Positions 32,153 through 39,972 of a stretch of 51,401 bases of DNA are shown here, piece by piece. The stretch comes from Craurococcus roseus (GTDB taxonomy: Bacteria; Pseudomonadota; Alphaproteobacteria; Acetobacterales; Acetobacteraceae), in contig NZ_BAAAFZ010000071.1 of assembly GCF_039523795.1 (NCBI RefSeq), positions 1 through 51,401 on the forward strand, in the 5' to 3' direction. The notes beneath the pieces were generated by a model, which was not told the origin of the DNA, ran no database searches, and saw only the letters and a program-made list of their open reading frames with translations. Within the stretch, counting starts at the first letter, position 1. Every line of letters starts with the position of its first letter. A program made the translations under genes and the position numbers.

Positions 32153-33004
32153 TCAGAACACCGCGTTCCAGGCGCGGCGCAGCAGGCCGGCGCGCTGCGG
32201 TTCGGCCCCCGGCGCCCCCTCCACCAGCAGCGCGTAGCTGTCCTGGTACCACGGGCTGCCGGGGAAGTTGTGGCCGAGCACGGACGCGGTCTTCCGCGCT
32301 TCCTCCGTGACGCCGAGCGCGAGGTAGATCTCGGTCAGGCGGTGCAGCGCCTCGGGGACGTGGTTGGTGGTCTGGTAGTCCTCGACCACGCGGCGGAAGC
32401 GGCCGATCGCCGCGCCGTACAGGCGCTGGCGCTGGTAGAAGCGGCCGATGTTCATCTCCTTGCCCGCCAGGTGGTCGCGCGCGAGGTCGATCTTGAGCCG
32501 CGCGTCGCGGGCGTAGGCGGTGTCGGGGAAGCGGTTCACCACGTCCTGGAGCGCGACCATCGCCTGTTCCGTGCCGCGCTGGTCGCGCTGCGCGTCGGCG
32601 ATCTGCTCGTAGTAGGAAAGGGCGCGGAGGTAGTAGGCGTAGGCGACGTCCCGGTGCGCCGGGTGGAGCTGGATGAAGCGGTCCAGCGCCCCGATGGCCT
32701 CCGTGTAGCGGTTGCGCATGTAGTCGCCGTAGGCCGCCATCAGCTTCGCGTTGGTGGCCCAGGTGGAGTAGGGGTGGTCGCGTTCCACCCGGTCGAACAG
32801 GTCCACGGCCTGCTGGAAGCGCCGCGCCTGCAGGTTCTCCACGCCGGCGGCGTAGAGGCCCTCCGGGGAAGCGTCCACGGTGGCGCTGGCGCCCCGGCGG
32901 GACGAGCCGAGGGAATCGGCGGTGCCGTCCCAGTTGGACGAGCAGCCCGTCGCGGCGGCGAGGGACAGTGCGAGCAGGGGAGCGGCGGCGGCGCGTCGGA
33001 TCAT
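32153..33004 (-). CDS. bamD: Outer membrane assembly lipoprotein BamD (ComL)
   Basis: Lipoprotein of the BAM complex that inserts beta-barrel proteins into the outer membrane; 283 aa. The signal peptide ends in the lipobox AAATGC (Cys at about 21). Mature TPR-like repeats are visible: YAAGVENLQARRFQQAVDLF (about 51-70), YTEAIGALDRFIQLHP (about 98), MVALQDVVNRFPDTAYA (about 148) and later IGRFYQRQRLYGAAIGRFRRV. The 100-bp gap from lpxC holds TATAGA (complement of 33032-33037) inside a small GGCCG/CGGCC dyad, a possible own promoter. The lpxC-bamD-recN-ligA order is typical of alphaproteobacteria. Confidence 0.96.
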   Translation of the reverse strand: MIRRAAAAPLLALSLAAATGCSSNWDGTADSLGSSRRGASATVDASPEGLYAAGVENLQARRFQQAVDLFDRVERDHPYSTWATNAKLMAAYGDYMRNRYTEAIGALDRFIQLHPAHRDVAYAYYLRALSYYEQIADAQRDQRGTEQAMVALQDVVNRFPDTAYARDARLKIDLARDHLAGKEMNIGRFYQRQRLYGAAIGRFRRVVEDYQTTNHVPEALHRLTEIYLALGVTEEARKTASVLGHNFPGSPWYQDSYALLVEGAPGAEPQRAGLLRRAWNAVF

Positions 33005-33104
33005 CAGAACCCGTGTGGTTGGCAGGGCCGCTCTATAGCACGGCCGCGCCGGGTTCCAGATGGGGGAGGGGAGGGCGCTGCGGAGAAGGCGGCGCCCGTC
33101 GTCC

Positions 33105-34064
33105 TCAGGCGGCGGCGGGCGCCGCCGCGGCCGGGAGGCGGACGGAAGCCGCGCCTTCGGCCGCCGGGACGGCCGGGGCGAAGCGCCAGTTGGCGGCCTC
33201 GGCGAACAGGGCGTGCAGCAGCCGGTTGTTCAGCCGGTGGCCGGAGCGGTGGCCGGCGAAGCGGCCGCGCAACGGCGCCCCGGCCAGCGCCAGGTCGCCC
33301 ACCGCGTCGAGCAGCTTGTGGCGGACGAACTCGTCCGGTCGGCGCAGCCCGCCGGGGTTCAGCACCAGCGGCCCGTCCACCACCACCGCGTTGGCCAAGC
33401 TGCCGCCCCGCGCCAGCCCGGCGGCCCGCAGCGCGGCGACCTCCTCGGCGAGGGTGAAGGTGCGCGCTTCGGACAATTCCTCGCGGAAGCCTTCCGGCGT
33501 GATCCGCATGGCGAAGGACTGCCGGCCGATGGCCGTGGACGGGAAGTCGATGGTGAGGGAGGCTTCCAGCCCGCCCCGGGACACGGCGGGAGCAAGCTCG
33601 GCCCAGGCCGCGCCGTCTTCCACCCGCACCGGGCGCAGCACCTCGATGGCTTGGGCAGGGGCGCCGGCGCGGGCCACGGTGCCGGCGCAGTCGATCAGGA
33701 AGACGAAGGGCGCGGCCGAGCCGTCCAGGATGGGCGCTTCCGGGCCGTCGATCTCGACCAGGGCGTCGTCCACGCCGCAGCCGGCCAAGGCGGCCATGAC
33801 GTGCTCCACCGTGGCGATGCTGCGGGCGGGGTCGCCGCCGGGCTCGCCGAGGGCGGTGCAGAGCCGGGTGTCGACCACCCGGTCGAACAGGGCGGGGACC
33901 TCGAAGCCGGTGTCGGTGCGGCGGAACCGGACGCCCGCCCCCACGGGCGCCGGGCGCAGCACCAGGGAAACGCGACGGCCGCTGTGGACCCCGATGCCGA
34001 CGCAGCCGATGGCGCTTCTCAGCGTTCGGCGGCGACCCGAATCCAGCGGAAAATACCCGTCCAT
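33105..34064 (-). CDS. lpxC: UDP-3-O-acyl-N-acetylglucosamine deacetylase
   Basis: Zinc deacetylase for the first committed step of lipid A synthesis, cytoplasmic, 319 aa with the chosen start. Motifs: GCVGIGVHSGRRVSLVL (about 20-36), SIATVEHVMAALAGCGVDDA with the first zinc His (about 82), LDGSAAPFV, and HKLLDAVGDLAL with GHRSGHRLNNRLLHAL giving the remaining zinc ligand and catalytic His (about 250-285). The ATG at 34064 follows GGGG at normal distance; ATG at 34076 and GTG at 34109 are in frame but give extra residues not usual in the family. A 150-bp A/T-richer gap separates it from ftsZ. Confidence 0.96.
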   Translation of the reverse strand: MDGYFPLDSGRRRTLRSAIGCVGIGVHSGRRVSLVLRPAPVGAGVRFRRTDTGFEVPALFDRVVDTRLCTALGEPGGDPARSIATVEHVMAALAGCGVDDALVEIDGPEAPILDGSAAPFVFLIDCAGTVARAGAPAQAIEVLRPVRVEDGAAWAELAPAVSRGGLEASLTIDFPSTAIGRQSFAMRITPEGFREELSEARTFTLAEEVAALRAAGLARGGSLANAVVVDGPLVLNPGGLRRPDEFVRHKLLDAVGDLALAGAPLRGRFAGHRSGHRLNNRLLHALFAEAANWRFAPAVPAAEGAASVRLPAAAAPAAA

Positions 34065-34150
34065 CTGCGACCCCATTCCCCCTTTGGGACGCCGCCGATT
34101 CGGCAGCACCCACGGAATGATGTCGCACTTACGAAAGGCAATCTCCAGTC

Positions 34151-34184
34151 AAGCCTTGTTTCGTCATATTACGCTGCAAGGCTT
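34151..34184. promoter_or_regulatory. 8-bp inverted repeat between ftsZ and lpxC
   Basis: AAGCCTTG (34151-34158) and CAAGGCTT (34177-34184) are exact inverted copies separated by 18 bp, in a clearly A/T-rich gap about 90-120 bp upstream of the lpxC start. Without a U-run on the minus strand it is not a typical terminator. It could be an operator for lpxC or an RNA processing hairpin. A TTGACT (complement of 34147-34152) overlaps the lower arm but has only a poor -10. Confidence 0.4.
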
Positions 34185-34213
34185 TGAAATGACAGCAATT
34201 GGGCGCTGCACAA

Positions 34214-35803
34214 TCAGTTGTTTGACTGCCGGCGCAGAAAGGTCGGGATGTCGAGGCCGATCTCGTCAGGTTGCGCCGCCGGGCGCTGCTGCGCCGGCTG
34301 CGCGGCTTGGCGGGGCGCCGCCGGCCCGGGGTAGTGCTGCTGCGGCGAAGGGGCCGCCGGCGACGGGGAGGCCGGCTGCGGGTCGCGGCGCATCATCCCG
34401 CCGCCGGTCATCTCCCGGAAGATGCGGCGGAGGCCGTTGCCGACGTTGGGCACCGTGGACGCGGCCGCGCCGACAGGGCCCACCGCCGGGCGCCGCGCGG
34501 GCTCCACAGTCGGGGCGGACGGGTACCCGGCCTGCTGCTGCGCCATGCCTTCGGCCTCTTCCGGCGAAGGCACGGCGACCGGGCCGAGCGACGCGGCGGT
34601 CGGCGAGGCGTGCGACGCGGGCGCCCGCAGCACCATCGGAGACGCCGCGGCGGAGACGCCGCCGATGCCGACCCGTCGCGGTCCGGCCGCGGAGGGCGGC
34701 ACGATGGGCGACGTCATCACCGGCGGGCGCCCGACCACGGGGCGGCTGCCGCCCGGGACCAGCGTGAGCGTTTCGGGACGCTGCTGCGCGGGGGCCGCCG
34801 CCGCTTGCGCCGCCGGCTGCGAGGCGACCGACGCCGCGTCGATGCCGGTGGCGACCACGGACACGCGGATGCGGCCGTTCAGGTCGTCCTCGACGGAGGA
34901 GCCGAAGATGATGTTGGCGTCCTCGTCCACCTCCTTGCGGATGCGGTTCGCGGCCTCGTCCACCTCGAACAGCGTCATGTCGAGGCCGCCGGTGATGTTG
35001 ATGAGCACGCCCCGGGCGCCGCGCAGGCTGGTGTCTTCCAGCAACGGGTTGCTGATCGCGGCCTCGGCGGCCTTCACCGCACGGTCGTCGCCGTCGGCCT
35101 CGCCGGTGCCCATCATGGCCTTGCCCATTTCCGCCATCACCGTGCGGATGTCGGCGAAGTCGAGGTTCACCACGCCGGGCTTGACCATCAGGTCGGTCAC
35201 GCCCCGCACGCCCATGTGGAGGACGTTGTCGGCCATCTTGAAGGCCTCGGCGAAGGTGGTGCGCTCGTTGGCGATCCTGAACAGGTTCTGGTTCGGGATG
35301 ACGATGAGCGTGTCCACGAACTGCTGCAACTCGTCCAGGCCGGCGTCGGAGGCGCGCTTGCGCTTGGCGCCCTCGAAGTCGAAAGGCTTGGTGACGACGC
35401 CGACGGTGAGGATGCCGCGCTCCCGCGCCATGCGGGCGATGACGGGCGCGGCGCCGGTGCCGGTGCCGCCGCCCATGCCGGCGGTGATGAAGACCATGTG
35501 CGAGCCGTCCAGGTGGCGGGCCAGCTCTTCGGTGGCCTCTTCCGCGGCGGCGCGGCCGATCTCGGGCTTGGCGCCGGCGCCGAGGCCCTGCGTCAGGTGC
35601 GGGCCGAGCTGCACGCGGCGTTCGGCGCGGGAGTGCAGCAACGCTTGCGCGTCGGTGTTGGCGACCACGAACTCCACGCCGTCCAGGCCGGCGGCGATCA
35701 TGTTGTTGACGGCGTTTGTGCCGCCGCCGCCGACGCCGATCACGGTGATGCGCGGGCTGAAATCGGTGTGCTGGGCAACGGGAAGAGTGAGATTCAACGT
35801 CAT
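34214..35803 (-). CDS. ftsZ: Cell division GTPase FtsZ
   Basis: Tubulin-like GTPase that forms the division ring; 529 aa, long because of a disordered linker. The GTPase core (about residues 1-320) has ITVIGVGGGGTNAVNNMI, the tubulin signature MGGGTGTGAAPVIA (about 109-122), and NLDFADIRTVM. Residues about 330-510 form a Pro/Ala/Gln-rich linker, and the end DEIGLDIPTFLRRQ is the conserved C-terminal peptide that binds FtsA. AGAGGAGG is a strong ribosome-binding site. It has its own upstream gap and likely promoter, consistent with separate high expression. Confidence 0.98.
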   Translation of the reverse strand: MTLNLTLPVAQHTDFSPRITVIGVGGGGTNAVNNMIAAGLDGVEFVVANTDAQALLHSRAERRVQLGPHLTQGLGAGAKPEIGRAAAEEATEELARHLDGSHMVFITAGMGGGTGTGAAPVIARMARERGILTVGVVTKPFDFEGAKRKRASDAGLDELQQFVDTLIVIPNQNLFRIANERTTFAEAFKMADNVLHMGVRGVTDLMVKPGVVNLDFADIRTVMAEMGKAMMGTGEADGDDRAVKAAEAAISNPLLEDTSLRGARGVLINITGGLDMTLFEVDEAANRIRKEVDEDANIIFGSSVEDDLNGRIRVSVVATGIDAASVASQPAAQAAAAPAQQRPETLTLVPGGSRPVVGRPPVMTSPIVPPSAAGPRRVGIGGVSAAASPMVLRAPASHASPTAASLGPVAVPSPEEAEGMAQQQAGYPSAPTVEPARRPAVGPVGAAASTVPNVGNGLRRIFREMTGGGMMRRDPQPASPSPAAPSPQQHYPGPAAPRQAAQPAQQRPAAQPDEIGLDIPTFLRRQSNN

Positions 35804-35824
35804 GAAGAGGGCCTCCTCTGCATT

Positions 35825-35854
35825 TCTATAAACATGCCAAGCGATTCGTGTCCC
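35825..35854 (-). promoter_or_regulatory. Putative sigma70-type promoter of ftsZ
   Basis: On the minus strand GGGACA (complement of 35849-35854) and TATAGA (complement of 35825-35830) are separated by 18 bp, about 22 bp before the ftsZ start codon. The -10 fits well and the -35 matches four of six bases. The short leader leaves just enough room for AGAGGAGG. The ftsA-ftsZ gap is one of few true gaps in the dcw block. Confidence 0.35.
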
Positions 35855-35902
35855 AGGAATGGTTTCGTTCCGGCGCGACTTTCCGCGTCCTTCCGCGGCG
35901 CG

Positions 35903-37210
35903 TCACGCACGGTCCCGCAACCAATCCACGAGACGGCGGAACTTCCCCGGCGGCCGTTCCGCGCCGGGGGACAGGTCAAAGAGCGGGCGGCCTTCGCCGG
36001 CGCCCCAGGCGATCAGCCCGAGGGTGGCGGCGAAGGCGGGGCCGGAAGCGGTGTCGGGCAGGCCGCGCACGGCGTGCGGCCTGCCCAGGCGCACCTGCCG
36101 GTCCAGCACGCGCGCCGCCAACTCGCGCGCGCCTACGAGCTGGCTGGCGCCGCCCGTCAGCACCACGCGCCGGCCCAGTTCCTGGGTCAGCCCGGCGGCG
36201 GCCAAGCGGTCGCGCGCCAGTTCGAAGGTCTCCTCCAGCCTGGGTTGGATGATGTTCACCACCATGGCGCGCGGGATGCGCGCGATGTGGTCCTCGTCCT
36301 CGCCGACGAGCGGCACGGGCAGCCATTCCTTCTCGTCGTCGGGGGCGGAGAGCACGCCGCCGTGCAGCGTCTTCAGCCGCTCGGCGTGGACCAGCGGCGT
36401 GGACAGGCCGCGCGCGAGGTCGTTGGTGACGTTCCAGCCGCCGACCGGGAGCTGCGCCGTATGCAGCAGGTGCCCTTCGCCGAACACCGCCATGGTGGTG
36501 GTGCCGCCGCCCATGTCGATCACGGTGGCGCCGAGCTGCTTCTCGTCCTCGACCAATGTGGCCAGCCCGGCGGCGAAGGGGGCGGAGACCAGCTCTTCCA
36601 CCTCCAGGTCGCAGCGCAGCAGGCAGGCGCCGAGATTCCGCAAAGAGGTCTGCGCCGCGTCCACCGTGTGCAGCCGGGCGGACAGCCCGTCGCACACCAT
36701 GCCGCGCGGGTCCTCGACGCCCGGCGTCCCGTCCACCGTGAAGCCGAGCGGGAAGGCGTGGACGGTTTCGCGCCCGTCCTCGAAGCTGCGGCGCTGGCCC
36801 TCGCCGATGACGGCGCGCAGGTCCGCTTCCGTGACCGGCCGGCCGCCGATCGTCCATTGGACGCGCTGGTGGCGCGACTCCGGGTGGCCGCAGGACAGGT
36901 TGACGATGGCGCCGCGGAGCTGGACGTCAGCCATCTCCTCCGCTTGGCCCACGGCGGCGCGGATGGCGGCTTCCGCCTCCTCCAGGTCCACCACGCTGCC
37001 GGCGCGGACGCCGCGCGCGCGCTGCCAGCCGAAGCCGAGCGCCCGCGGCTCCGGCCGTTCGCCGCCGTTGCCGCCCTCCATGCGGGCGATCACGCAAACG
37101 ATCTTGGAGGAGCCTATGTCGAGCACGCCGAAGGTGCCGCCGCGCCCGTTGCGGCGGCGGGACGACGGCGGCGCCGAGTCGATCGGCGGGCGAGGGGACA
37201 TCTGGTTCAT
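35903..37210 (-). CDS. ftsA: Cell division protein FtsA
   Basis: Actin-like ATPase that ties FtsZ filaments to the membrane and recruits the late divisome; 435 aa. The actin-fold phosphate loop is FGVLDIGSSKIVCVIARMEG (about 27-46); the 1C/SHS2 region (about 90-180) follows, then VIDMGGGTTTMAVFGEG (about 220) and RRVVLTGGASQLVGARELA (about 345). A basic, Pro/Ser-rich N-terminus (about 25 residues) precedes the core. Its C-terminal end WLRDRA is the short amphipathic membrane helix. The ATG overlaps the ftsQ stop (ATGA). Confidence 0.97.
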   Translation of the reverse strand: MNQMSPRPPIDSAPPSSRRRNGRGGTFGVLDIGSSKIVCVIARMEGGNGGERPEPRALGFGWQRARGVRAGSVVDLEEAEAAIRAAVGQAEEMADVQLRGAIVNLSCGHPESRHQRVQWTIGGRPVTEADLRAVIGEGQRRSFEDGRETVHAFPLGFTVDGTPGVEDPRGMVCDGLSARLHTVDAAQTSLRNLGACLLRCDLEVEELVSAPFAAGLATLVEDEKQLGATVIDMGGGTTTMAVFGEGHLLHTAQLPVGGWNVTNDLARGLSTPLVHAERLKTLHGGVLSAPDDEKEWLPVPLVGEDEDHIARIPRAMVVNIIQPRLEETFELARDRLAAAGLTQELGRRVVLTGGASQLVGARELAARVLDRQVRLGRPHAVRGLPDTASGPAFAATLGLIAWGAGEGRPLFDLSPGAERPPGKFRRLVDWLRDRA

Positions 37211-38142
37211 CCGCGCCCCCCGCTCCGTCCGCGCTGCGCCGCCGGGGGCTCCGGCTGCGGCGGTTGCGACCCCGGGGGCGGCGGCGGCGGGCGCAGCACC
37301 AGCTTGTCCGGCTGCCGCATGTCGATGGCGAGCAGCGGCCGGTCGAGCAGGGCCTTGCCGGCCTGCAACTCCGCCAAGCGGGCCACCGCCTGCGCCTCGT
37401 GGCCTTCGGGCAGCAGCACCTCGGCGCCGTTGCGCAGCTTCAGGTTCCAGCGCCGCTCGCCGACGCGGACCAGCGCTTCGACCCGCTGCTCGACCTCGCC
37501 GGAGCGCCGCAGCAGGTCGATCATCGCCGCGGCGCCGCGCTCGGCGCCGGCGCCCACCACCAGGGGGAGGCGGCCGAAGCTGCGGATGTTGTCGGTGGCG
37601 ACGACGCGGCCCTGGCGGTCAATCACCGCGAAGCGGTTGTCGCGCTGCCAGATGGCGAAGGGCTCGCGCTCCTTGATGCTGACGCGGATGGTGCCGGGCA
37701 GGTGCCGCTCCACATGCGCGCTCTCGACCCAGGCGATGGTCTCCAGCCGCTCCCGCGCCTCCTGCGGCGAGAAGGCCAGCGTCGAGTCGCCGGCGCGCAC
37801 CGACAGCGCCTCGCGCACCAGTTCGGGCGGGGTGTGGCGGCCGCCTTCCAGCGTCACCTCGCGCACCACGAGCCCGGCCTTGGCGCCGAGGTTGGCGATG
37901 CCGTCGCCGAAGAAGGAACCGCGGTCGTGGCCCCGGTCGAGGGTGTCGCGGCCGCTCAGGCGCAGGCCGCCGGCGGACATGACGCCGAAGCCCGCGGCGC
38001 CGACCGCCACGGTCGCCAACAGCGCGAAGGCCGCCGGGCGCGCGAGGTTGCGGCGCCGCTTGAACCAGAGCCGCACCTTGGACGGGCGGTCGAGCGCGCC
38101 CTGGCCCGGGGCGCGGTGGCGGCGGACGGTTTCACGCGCCAT
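37207..38142 (-). CDS. ftsQ: Cell division protein FtsQ
   Basis: Bitopic divisome protein, 311 aa. A basic cytoplasmic tail (about 1-36, ending FKRRRNLARP) leads to one membrane span (about 37-56, AAFALLATVAVGAAGFGVMS). The periplasmic POTRA domain starts at VVREVTLEGGRHTPPELV (about 93), followed by the FtsQ beta domain (REPFAIWQRDNRFAVIDRQGRV). The last 30 residues are Pro-rich (LRPPPPPPGSQPPQP). FtsQ binds FtsB/FtsL. The first 11 bases overlap the end of ddl, and its stop overlaps ftsA. Confidence 0.96.
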   Translation of the reverse strand: MARETVRRHRAPGQGALDRPSKVRLWFKRRRNLARPAAFALLATVAVGAAGFGVMSAGGLRLSGRDTLDRGHDRGSFFGDGIANLGAKAGLVVREVTLEGGRHTPPELVREALSVRAGDSTLAFSPQEARERLETIAWVESAHVERHLPGTIRVSIKEREPFAIWQRDNRFAVIDRQGRVVATDNIRSFGRLPLVVGAGAERGAAAMIDLLRRSGEVEQRVEALVRVGERRWNLKLRNGAEVLLPEGHEAQAVARLAELQAGKALLDRPLLAIDMRQPDKLVLRPPPPPPGSQPPQPEPPAAQRGRSGGRG

Positions 38143-39058
38143 GGCGGGCCTGCTCCACCATCCAGGCGCAGAGGTCGGGGAAGGGGATGCCGCAGTGCGC
38201 GGCCTGCTCCGGCACCAGGGAGGTGCGGGTCATGCCGGGCTGGGTGTTCACCTCCAGCAGCACCAGCCTCCCGGGCTCGCCCGCGGTGTCGTCGTAGCGG
38301 AAGTCGGCGCGGGAGACGCCGCGGCAGCCGAGCGCGCGGTGCGCCGCGAGCGCGATCCGCATGGCCTCCGCCGCCGCGTCCGGGTGGATGGGCGCAGGCA
38401 GGGTGTGGACGCTGCCGCCGTCGGCGTACTTCGCCTCGTAGTCGTAGAAGTCGAGGTGCGTGGCGATCTCCGTGACCGCGAGCGGCCGGTCGCCCATGAC
38501 AGCGACGGTCACTTCGCGGCCGGGCACGAAGGGTTCGGCCATGATGTGTTCGCCGAAGGTCCAGTCGCGGGCGATCTGCGCCCGCCGGTTGTCGCCGCCG
38601 CGGACGATGTGGACGCCGACGGAGGAGCCTTCGCTGGCGGGCTTGAGCACGTAAGGCAGCGGCAGCGGATCGGCGGCCTCCAGCTCGGCGGGCGTGACCA
38701 AGCGGTGCGGCACGACCGGCAGCCCGGCCGCCGCGAACATGGCTTTGGCCGCCGGCTTGTCCATGGCCAGCGCGGACGCCCGGAGGCCCGATCCGGTGTA
38801 GGGCAGGCCGAGCCAGTCCAGCACGCCCTGGATGCAGCCGTCTTCGCCATAACGGCCGTGCAGGGTGTTGAACACCGCGTCCGGCCGCGCTTCGCGCAGC
38901 GCGGCGATGAGCGCGCCGAGGTCGGCGCCGACCTCGATCGGCGCGACGACGTAACCGGCCTCGCGCAAGGCCGCGACGCACTGCTTGCCGGAGGCGAGGC
39001 TCACCTCGCTCTCGGCCGAGGTGCCGCCGTAGAGGACCGCGACGCGCTTGCTGCTCAT
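38132..39058 (-). CDS. ddl: D-alanine--D-alanine ligase
   Basis: ATP-grasp ligase making D-Ala-D-Ala for the peptidoglycan pentapeptide; cytoplasmic, 308 aa. Motifs: VLYGGTSAESEVSLASG (about 8-24), HGRYGEDGCIQGVLDWLGLPYTGSG (about 66-90), KPASEGSSVGVHIV (about 143) and the metal/ATP site LLEVNTQPGMTRTSL (about 270). The aromatic Tyr in LPYTGSG fits a D-Ala rather than D-Lac ligase. The ATG overlaps the murB stop (ATGA); the gene ends 11 bases inside ftsQ. Confidence 0.97.
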   Translation of the reverse strand: MSSKRVAVLYGGTSAESEVSLASGKQCVAALREAGYVVAPIEVGADLGALIAALREARPDAVFNTLHGRYGEDGCIQGVLDWLGLPYTGSGLRASALAMDKPAAKAMFAAAGLPVVPHRLVTPAELEAADPLPLPYVLKPASEGSSVGVHIVRGGDNRRAQIARDWTFGEHIMAEPFVPGREVTVAVMGDRPLAVTEIATHLDFYDYEAKYADGGSVHTLPAPIHPDAAAEAMRIALAAHRALGCRGVSRADFRYDDTAGEPGRLVLLEVNTQPGMTRTSLVPEQAAHCGIPFPDLCAWMVEQARHGA

Positions 39059-39972
39059 CGGACCGCCTCCACCCCGATGCGCTTGATCTCCCATTCCAGG
39101 GAAACGCCGCTGTGCGCGAGCACGCGGGCGCGCACCTCCTCGCCCAACGCCTCCAGCTCGGCGGCGGCGCCGCCGCCGGTGTTGAGCAGGAAGTTGCAGT
39201 GCTTCTCGCTGACCTGCGCCGCGCCGAGGCGGAGGCCGCGGCAGCCTGCGGCGTCGATCAGTTCCCACGCCTTGCGACCGGGCGGGTTCTTGAAGGTGGA
39301 GCCGCCGGTGCGGGCGCGCACGGGCTGCGTCTCCTCGCGCGCGGCGCGGATGGCGGCCATGCGCGCGGCGACCGCGGCGCGGTCCGCGGCGCGGCGGGCC
39401 TTCAGGCGGGCGCGGACCACCACGGCGCCCTCGGGCAGTTCGGCGCGGCGGTAAGCCAAGCGGAGAGCGGCGGCGGGCAGGCGCTCCACGCCGCGCGCGG
39501 TGGCGACCTCCGCCCAATCCAGCACGTCCGCGGTTTCCACGCCGTAGGCGCCGGCGTTCATGGCCACGGCGCCGCCGACGCTGCCGGGGATGCCGCAGAG
39601 GAATTCGAGGCCGGCGAGGCCGGCGGCGGCGGCGTGCTCGGACACGGCGGCATCGAGCGCCGCGGCGCCGGCCACCACGCCGTCCTCCTCCACCGAAACG
39701 CCGCCGAAGGCCCCGCCGAGCCGCACCACGAGGCCGGGCACGCCGCCGTCGCGGACGATGAGGTTGGAGGCGGCGCCGATCACGGTGAGCGGCTCGTTCG
39801 CCGGCCGGGCGGCGAGCAGCGCGACCAGGTCGCCGGCGTCCGCGGGCCGCGCCAGCCGCTCCGCCGGGCCGCCGGTGCGGAACCAGGTGAATGGCGCGAG
39901 CGGCGCGCCGTGCTGCATCCGGCCGCGGAAGGCCGGCGCGGCGTCCGGCGGGAGGGTCTGCGCGGCGCTCAC
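39055..39972 (-). CDS. murB: UDP-N-acetylenolpyruvoylglucosamine reductase
   Basis: FAD enzyme that reduces enolpyruvyl-UDP-GlcNAc to UDP-MurNAc; 305 aa, cytoplasmic. Signatures: FTWFRTGGPAERLARPAD (about 28-45), IGAASNLIVRDGG (about 65), FLCGIPGSVGGAVAMNAGAYG (about 124-144), and RTGGSTFKNPPGRKAWELID with the catalytic Ser (about 221). The short form without the long insertion and the ending KHCNFLLNTGGG fit the type II (alphaproteobacterial/Gram-positive-like) MurB. The GTG start lies in the murC stop (GTGA). Confidence 0.97.
   Translation of the reverse strand: MSAAQTLPPDAAPAFRGRMQHGAPLAPFTWFRTGGPAERLARPADAGDLVALLAARPANEPLTVIGAASNLIVRDGGVPGLVVRLGGAFGGVSVEEDGVVAGAAALDAAVSEHAAAAGLAGLEFLCGIPGSVGGAVAMNAGAYGVETADVLDWAEVATARGVERLPAAALRLAYRRAELPEGAVVVRARLKARRAADRAAVAARMAAIRAAREETQPVRARTGGSTFKNPPGRKAWELIDAAGCRGLRLGAAQVSEKHCNFLLNTGGGAAAELEALGEEVRARVLAHSGVSLEWEIKRIGVEAVR

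Noticed and set aside
34271..39454. Very long plus-strand open frame (over 1700 codons) opposite ftsZ, ftsA, ftsQ and ddl
   Set aside because: It is the antisense shadow of well-identified genes in GC-rich DNA; the product is low-complexity Arg/Ala/His/Gly-rich with no domain.
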